Shown: one piece after another, positions 57,250-64,000 of the stretch
Layout of the letters: every line of letters starts with the position of its first letter
Position numbering within the stretch: position 1 is the first letter of the stretch
Origin: Seriola aureovittata
Taxonomy: Eukaryota > Chordata > Actinopteri > Carangiformes > Carangidae
Assembly (NCBI RefSeq): GCF_021018895.1
Contig: NC_079386.1
Location: 11,649,835-11,713,834, forward strand
Direction of reading: 5' to 3'
Length of the DNA: 64,000 nucleotides
The notes under the pieces: model-generated
Seen by the model: only the letters and a program-made list of their open reading frames with translations
Database searches by the model: none
Told to the model about the DNA's origin: nothing
Translations under genes and position numbers: made by a program

Positions 57250-57660
57250 GTTTCAAACAGTAAATCCGAGCACGTGCGCGAAGTGAAAGCTTGGGGCGTG
57301 GTGGCGGCGGCGGCGACTGGGGGGTGGGAGGGAGGTCAGGGCTTAGTGAGTGTTCAGTGAAAATATTCCTACACTATGAGTCATTATGAATAAAACAAGG
57401 CTGGGTCACGGCTCTAGTTATCATCTGTCTGATACGCTGCGCCGCCGGATCGGGAATAAATGACATCATGCACAGGATGACTCAAAATTCAAATTTAATA
57501 GACAGTCAAATGTATGCACATTCCCGCCGTCAGGCTTGCTCGCTTCACTGCACAGTCTGTTTGCTTAGTTGCGTATTTACATTCCAAAACACTGGCGCTC
57601 ATTAATTAAAAAGGAGACCAAAGTTCCCTGCCAGGGTTATGTTGGGGGGCCGATCCGCCC
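57250..57660. promoter_or_regulatory. Candidate conserved enhancer block with CpG-rich edge
   Basis: Starts CpG-rich (CACGTGCGCG, a GGC triplet run at 57303-57315). It continues through ATGAGTCATTATGAATAAA (AP-1-like), CTAGTTATCATCTG, AATGACATCATGCA, GGATGACTCA and GCTCATTAATTAAAA. The density of recognisable activator motifs and the lack of repeats suggest a regulatory element. No frame is recognised. Confidence 0.45.
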
Positions 57661-57669
57661 CACTAAACC

Positions 57670-59265
57670 ATTTCCATTTGCCCTTGGCTTTCTAGGTGAA
57701 CCAGAATGAGGGAGAATCTCCATATCACGTTTGTTCTTGTCAACCTATGGGCGAACGTTCAACCAGCACTGTCATATATTTGCATTATAATTAGCTGTGC
57801 CCAAGTGTGAAACGGTTTATATTTTTCCCGTGGGTGGAGAATGCATCACGGAGACGGGTGTAAAGCGTGTGTGTGTTTACAAACAGATGGTTTGTTGTGG
57901 TGCTTGATATTTAATTTCAGAGTGGATTTGTTGTCTCGTGTGTCTGCTCAGGTTTGTCTTCTTTGCTTTATTTGTGGTGCAAGTGCTGTGTTTGTGTGTG
58001 CGCGTGTGTGTATGTGTGCGTGTGCAAGTGCCCTCCAGAAAAATGTTACACACTGACAGTGACATGCTCTCTACTATACGGAAGTTGCACAAATTGAGCA
58101 TGACAAGCTGCAGACAGAAAGTGGTCAGCGCAAAGCAGCCATGCAAGTGTCACACTGCTAAAAAAAATGAATTAATTAAATGTTAAAACTCAAAAAGTGA
58201 AGCAGATGCATGATCCAATTCCCTTTTCCTCATCTACATATTAGACACAGACACTTCAGTTGTTAGCTCAAACTTGAGCCGATAAATCCTCTTTGGAACG
58301 CGAAGGCCTTGGTGATGTTTTGTCCACCTGCATTTACAAAACGGAACATTAGAAGCATCTCGCAATACAATGCAATCCAGTGCAACACCAAGGCCTTAGA
58401 ACTTGCCATGAAATTCAGTCAACGCCTCTCTGACACCGTGTCAACAAGACTGAACATTACAAGCCTCATGAAGATTTATTGCCGTGCTGTTGTTCTGGAT
58501 TGCATTACTTTCTACAGGTGCACCCGCATCACCGTCTCAACACAGTTGTATGGATACATAATTTGTGAGAAACATGTTTAATTTCCAACTCGGTTATTGT
58601 AAATTAAGCCTAATCATTCATACTGACAGCAACTTTGAGTTCCTGCCTCATTGCCAGTGTTACTATGGCTACATTGTCACTGGCACTATTGTGAAAAAGC
58701 CTGGTGATTTGCATTCTGTGGCTCTCACTAGCTGGAAATGTCTACTGTCACATTCTAACGACGATCACACTGAGACCACCCCGATGTAACGGCGTTAAAA
58801 ATCTGCGAGTATGTGCCGCACTTTTGTTTTGTCACAACCAAACGAATGGTATTCACAACAAATAATAACATCACACCCTGAGCATGAATTAGTAATTGTG
58901 GGAGCGCACTTTCTTTTTGTGTCTGATGTTCTGATGTGATGTTCCACTCATTAGGCATTCCAAACAGTGAGCCGGGGTCTTGTGTATATGTGCACCTCAC
59001 GGTGTTATCTAATAACGGGCAGACAAATGGAACACTGGCGTGTATTTTACAAACATCAGGCAAAGGTTGTAATTAACATGCAACATCCACTATTTACTGC
59101 AACTGTTTGTTTTTGTTTTGTTTTTCTTACAATTAGCGCAGCACATATCTTTCCCTATGCTTTTTGGACACAGCCGCTTTGAAAGAGCACAGACTCATTT
59201 GACTGGAGAAAGCTGTGCCATTGCATTGTATGCATTCGTGCAGTGCAACAGTGCTGACTCACAAT
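57670..59265. other. Non-coding DNA, no gene seen
   Basis: An interrupted TG/CG tract lies at about 57988-58025 and explains the CARVCMCAC-type frames. The 102-codon minus frame 58755-59063 and plus frames 58309-58789 are not recognised. Confidence 0.5.
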
Positions 59266-59272
59266 ATTATGG

Positions 59273-59285
59273 TGACCTTTGACCT
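59273..59285 (-). promoter_or_regulatory. DR1 nuclear-receptor element
   Basis: TGACCTTTGACCT is the exact complement of AGGTCAAAGGTCA, the direct-repeat-1 consensus bound by RXR heterodimers (PPAR, RAR), HNF4 and COUP-TF. The surrounding 59240-59350 is ordered and CpG-bearing. Which receptor binds cannot be told from sequence. Confidence 0.65.
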
Positions 59286-59289
59286 CAAT

Positions 59290-62205
59290 TTAGCAAGGTT
59301 ATTATGGTAAACGGATTAGCTCAACGGGTAATCAGTTGGTCAACCTCACTGTTACCAGCTCCTGTGTAAGCCGACGTTTCTTCGTTTCACTCCGACACTT
59401 CTGTTCTTACTTTCAATGCAGCAGGCTCACGCTTCTTCTTCCACCCTTTCTTTGCTGCACCATCAGAGCCGTAATGAAGTCCATTGTGGTGTTAAATCTA
59501 CTTCATGCAAATGGAACAATGCAAATGGATGATGGCAAATTACTTGGAAGTGTTTTCAGGGAGGTGACGTGCTCAGACGAGTGTCTGCAGACAGAATCCA
59601 CTCACAAGAGTTTCCAGAAACCTCAAACCCCATGACTTGGGAAAACTAGCCACGTTCCTGCATCAGAGGCTCTGATCAAGGTTGTTTATGGTATGGCAAA
59701 CATCACCTGAATAGAGATGGAGTATACATGAGACTGGTGGTTTGAATGTAATACCTGTCGTACCAACAAGCAACCATGTCGGGTTCAGAGAACAGGTACA
59801 ATCCTCTGCAAACAACGTCTACTAACCTATATGGGTTTGCACACCAAATACACCACTTGCTATTACTGTAGTCACTTTATGTATCTTGGTTTCATCAAAC
59901 AGGTATTGGATGTATGTATAAAAAAACAACTTTTTTCTCCGCCTGTGCAGGGTCTGTGTCTTCCCGGTGATGACGGCAACCAAAGTTACAATTAGCAGTT
60001 GTTAATGATACCCGTATCATTAAACTGAAAGCGGGGGAAAAAAAATAAAGTGTTTCCAACACAATCAGGATTGTACATAAGATGCTCTGAGCTGTGTTTA
60101 CTGTTCACATGATCCCTGATCAGTTCAGTCACTGAATGATCTGTGTGGGGGAATGAGAGCTTGTAAAAACTTTTATCATTACCTGTGGTGGTTAAACGCC
60201 ATTTAACCACGTGTTTGTGTTTGTTTATGGATAGTTGTTGCAGAGCTAACCTTTCACTGCTGTAGCTAAACTGCCTAGGTGTTATTCTTCTGGCATTTTT
60301 TTTTTTTGGGCATTTACCTATGAGCTTTAGCTATTAACACCACCCTCTGGCTGAGAGTAGGTCCGACTTGATTTGCACGTGGCGCGGGGAAAACTGAGAC
60401 GGACACATGTGTCACTCAGATGCTCAAAATGACATGTAAAAAGAGACTGGGGATTATCAAGGAAAGGCACGGAGCAGCTTTTTTAAAGCTGAGGAAGCTG
60501 GTAGCAAACCTTGTAAGTGTCCAAAAAGCTGCACATTTAATAAAGAAAAGCAAAAACACATTAAACTGAAACTTTTTTGTTCACCTGACCTTGTTTGGAA
60601 TGATTGCTATTTTGACTTGTCATCATCGGAGAAGCACAGGTGTTACTAAATAACATTAAAGGTGGCTCTATTTTTCAAGTGTAAAATTTGCATTTTGCAC
60701 TTCTCCACTAATGTCCTAATCGTGATGAGTGGAACATGCATTACGCTCTTCAAGTGAGGTGCAAATTGAATGAGCTTTCACTGTAGTGTGACCCCGGAAT
60801 ATGTAGTTCACTGGACAATGCTCTAATAGCGTGTGTTGCAGTATTTTGTGTCAAACACGTTCTTGCTAGAAGTAAACTTCAGGCAGGAATAGTGGGCCGT
60901 GCACATTGTCTTCAGTCTTGAGGAGCATAAGCAGTTTGTTTATGTTTACACTCTTGTTTTCCCACCCAATTATCATTTTTGCCTGATAAAGAAATGCAAG
61001 TTATCCAGAAACTTTCACTTCAGCAGCGTGGCTCAAAGCTGATTTTTTCTTTCTTTTTTCTTTTTTTTTTTAAGTGTGCATGGCTGAGAGGACGATTGGA
61101 GTTAGATATGAGATAGAAAGAAAGGGAAAAGATAGATAATTCTTGAAGGAAAAAAAAAAAGCACAGCTGAGCTGAGCACAGAAAATAGATATCTGTGGCG
61201 CATCAGCGTCAAACTTTACACTGCCGGGTGTGAACCTGCAGCTCATCCAGGCGATTTTTCAGCTCCCATTGACACTCAAAAAAGATAATGAGCTTATAGA
61301 TGTTTTTAAGATGTATTTTTTGCTCATGTCTGTGGCAGGGATTATAGTTTGGAGTTAATAATGCTTGTCTCTTGCTTTCACAAACAGAGCCTGGTGAGGG
61401 GGGAAAAAAAAAAACTCAGTTGACAGACTAAAAAGCTCGCAGATGCCACAACAATTCGAGACGATGTCCTGAAAATTGTGCCTTGGGTTAACTTAGCTTT
61501 ATACATCTGAATAGCTGAGAAAGCTTGGGCTGAATTTTTTTTTTTTGTTTGTTTTTTTTTTTGTGACAGCGAGAGACATGAAGACAATTCTTTCTACAAT
61601 TTCTGTGTGTTTATTGAACAAAATTACCTCAATTAAAGACACTAAAAAACTTTGATGAATATCGCTCAGACACAAACTGAGTTAACCTTACACAATGCCT
61701 AAAGGAAAAAATGATTTGTTCACCAATCAAACCCTGGACACAGTTTTAGTGTTAACTTTTAAATGACTGTTTCATAGTATTCTTAGTTGTACTAAATTAT
61801 GTGCATATGATGTTCAAAACAGCAGAGGACACAAGTATTATTGATAATAAATAATAAAAAGTGGCATGTGGGTTTAAAATTGTCAATGTCAATTCTCAAA
61901 TAAAAAGCCAATGTTTATATAATTGTGAATAAGTGTGAACAAATAAAGGCTGGCTGTTAATAAAGGTGCTGTTAAAAAGAAAAACACTGAGGGGAGAGAA
62001 ATTACTTGTAGCCTTATGTAACAGCTCACATGGGAAATTTAGTATAATGTACATTTTCACAGCATTGATTCCATCAGTGCAACAACAACAGAGACGTGTT
62101 GTGCTCACTCTGCTCTGAGTTCATGTTTTTTTTTTTTCCTTCACATTAAAAGCCTTCTTAAAGAGGGAAGGTTTCAAGAGTTTTAATGCGAAGAGTCTGA
62201 ATGAG
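59290..62205. other. Non-coding DNA, partly ordered
   Basis: 61190-61270 is an ordered CpG-bearing stretch that may be conserved. T-runs lie at 61535-61562 and 62127-62138. The frames 59336-59635 (99 codons) and others are not recognised. The rest is AT-rich without identifiable repeats. Confidence 0.5.
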
Positions 62206-62209
62206 AGGG

Positions 62210-62350
62210 TGTAAACCGTTTCGGCGTAGTAGTGAGATTAATGCAGTGCAGGCTACATTAGCTGCGGTGAGTCTCGCCGTTGCCGCGGGTTGTGGCACTG
62301 TTGTGACTCCAGGTGTTCATGCGGCGAGCTGCCTGCGGCCGTCTGACTGA
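62210..62350. promoter_or_regulatory. Small CpG-rich cluster
   Basis: CpG dinucleotides are locally dense (TTTCGGCG, GCGGTGAGTCTCGCCG, TTGCCGCGGG, GCGGCGAGC, GCGGCCG) compared with the flanking AT-rich DNA. This could be a small CpG island or unmethylated regulatory element. No TATA box or recognised exon adjoins it; the 94-codon minus frame 62258-62542 overlaps and is not recognised. Confidence 0.35.
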
Positions 62351-63465
62351 AGACTGACCCTGCACACAGATCTGCACTCTGGGGTTCGTGTTTGTGTAAT
62401 AAGGTTTCAAAGCCACAGTAGTCATATGAACAGCATGGAGATCTCTCTTGCTTCCAGTTTGTCCCTGTGCCTGCCAGGTACAGCAGCTAACGCTAGCTAG
62501 CTGTCTGCAGGTATCAGGCTGACGTCCGGTTAAAAAACACACACAAACAGCAGGAGTTGATGGATTAGTGCACAGACTTTTCCACTCTATCTGTACTGAA
62601 ACACTGTCTATTTAAGTGGAGCACTGTGCTATATTTAGGTGAAGCAGTCTATAGCTGGAATAACCTGTATTTAGCATGCATAATGATGACAGCTTAATCA
62701 GGTCTTTTATTATTCTTGCACAACTCTAACACACATTGAAGTCCTAAAAAAAAAAAAAAAAATGTTTTAGTCAAAATATTTAAAAAATTGCTTTAAATCG
62801 TGAATCAGCTGCAGCTTTTATAGAAATTGAGCCTTCAATTTTAGACCATATTGCTCAGCCTTCCTTTTCTGATTTTTGTCTTGATAGGAGTTTTATTAAC
62901 TTTGACTGCATTCATTCTACAGACGCTTTTAAATGTGGATTGTTGTTTTAATAGTGGCAGAAGAGCAAGTAACTTTGCTTGGCTGAAGCTGAATGGGTTC
63001 TCCGTGCAGGTAGAAAAGTTGAAGTGAGGTAAGGTTATTTTGTACAATTTATTTGGTACTTTACAGTAAAAAAACCTGCTGAGTGGGCTTTCAAGAAGTT
63101 GTTAAAGACCACTCATTTATGTTTTTAAATGAATGGTGCCCTTGTGTGAGAAATGGAAATGAAACGTAAATATGTGACCATGAGTTATTTTTTTCTCTCA
63201 AATCTTTCTTTTCAGAACGTAGTTAATGATATTATGTTCATGTAAAGTGAGTGAACAGCTAAAGTGGAGATAGGAGAGCAGTGATATGCTGCATTATTCA
63301 ATGGTAAACCTTTAGGTATCCATTCCAGGAGACCATGAGAAATGTGAGAACTCTGCTAAGACTCTAAGGCAGGGTTTTATTTTTGGAGTATCTCTAGCTG
63401 TAGCATCGAGAATGCCTCCATGTTTGGAAAAAAAAAAAAAAGAAAAAATTCAACATCAACAAAGG
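62351..63465. other. Non-coding DNA, no gene seen
   Basis: GCTAACGCTAGCTAGCTG at about 62487 suggests an old repeat fragment. A17 run at 62746-62762 without an upstream AATAAA, and an interrupted A-run at 63428-63447. No gene-like frame. Confidence 0.55.
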
Positions 63466-63469
63466 GCAT

Positions 63470-63720
63470 CATGTGGCCACTGGCTCCATCTCTGGTGTCT
63501 CAGCCGCCGCTCTGCAGATTACGAGCCTGGCGTGGCCAGCAGGGCCGCGCAGGGTGAATTGTGCCAGGGGATCCATTCGCTCTGGCACAGTGACCGGGGC
63601 CAGAGTTTGCCGTGGGCGCGCTGTCTGATGATGCAAAGAACTTGGCGAGACAGGGGTGGTTCTGTGAGTGAAAAGGTTCCTGTCCAGCACTGGATATGAA
63701 ATTGAGGCTGGTAGTGTCAT
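63470..63720. promoter_or_regulatory. Candidate conserved GC-richer block
   Basis: An ordered, CpG-bearing stretch with much higher GC than its flanks. Open frames occur on both strands (63412-63699 plus, 63469-63720 and 63500-63817 minus), none with a recognised domain. Several open frames at once fit GC-rich conserved non-coding DNA better than a single exon, but an exon cannot be excluded. Confidence 0.35.
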
Positions 63721-64000
63721 TTTCAGTCGTGATTGCTGTGGGATGGAGGAAATGGGAGGATTTTTCAGGGCTAACCATAAAATGTAGGAACCTTTTTTTT
63801 TTTTTTTTTGCTTTCACAGACTGGTGTCTTTGAACAAAAGCTGCTGTGTATTCAGCTAACGTAGTGTCGTGTTTTATGATGCGTCACTCCCCGTTGGCCT
63901 GTTGGTTTTCATTTGCTTGGAAAAGTCTCAAAAACTTGCATCAAGGACGACTACTTGTGGCTTTGTAATATCCAAGTCTACACACTCACTCCAGGACAAT
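63721..64000. other. Non-coding DNA, no gene seen
   Basis: A 17-base T run lies at 63793-63809. Nothing else is recognised to the window end. Confidence 0.6.

Overview
The window reads as nuclear DNA of a teleost fish, most likely a percomorph. The evidence is the abundance of (TG)n, (CA)n, (GA)n and (CT)n microsatellites, the AT-rich single-copy DNA with frequent short homopolymer runs, and several interspersed repeats that I recognise from spiny-rayed fish genomes. I found no bacterial-type operon, no rRNA or tRNA gene, no CRISPR array and no viral genome. No open reading frame matches a protein family that I can name. The longest frames (216 codons at 49068-49718 and 175 codons at 13987-14514 on the minus strand) fall in a diverged duplication array and in a GC-rich non-coding-like block. 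I therefore describe the window as an intergenic region or a very large intron.

Layout. 1-5000: a tandem pair of RE1/NRSE (REST-binding) motifs at 1408-1502, a long (TG)n tract, and a composite fish repeat at 2880-3690 that carries a 34-bp minisatellite. 5000-9400: candidate conserved non-coding blocks and a possible non-coding exon (8768-8910), followed by a small Kozak-context ORF and a consensus splice donor. 9480-10335: an element full of inverted repeats. 11100-15000: a CTCF-like site, another interspersed repeat, a possible 7-nt microexon or recursive splice site on the minus strand, and a GC-rich block with an acceptor-like site and a 10-bp stem. 15000-24500: AT-rich, CpG-poor DNA with an inverted-repeat element at 16370-16600 and MITE-like copies near 20840 and 24094. 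24500-47000: mainly single-copy DNA with microsatellites, two copies of one MITE family (29400 and 38996), a TAGC-rich repeat (29965), and a second repeat family present twice (33713 and 43861). 47000-50000: the 3' tail of a LINE-like element, then a diverged tandem duplication array. 50000-64000: blocks that look like conserved developmental enhancers (50860, 53700-54430, 57250-57660, 59270, 61190, 63470), separated by simple repeats.

Functional reading, which is inference: the two RE1 motifs, the homeodomain- and POU-type motifs in several blocks and the DR1 nuclear-receptor motif would fit regulatory DNA around a neural or developmental gene. The gene itself is not visible here. Repeat family names are given from memory of sequence character, and conservation is judged by composition only, because no alignment could be run.
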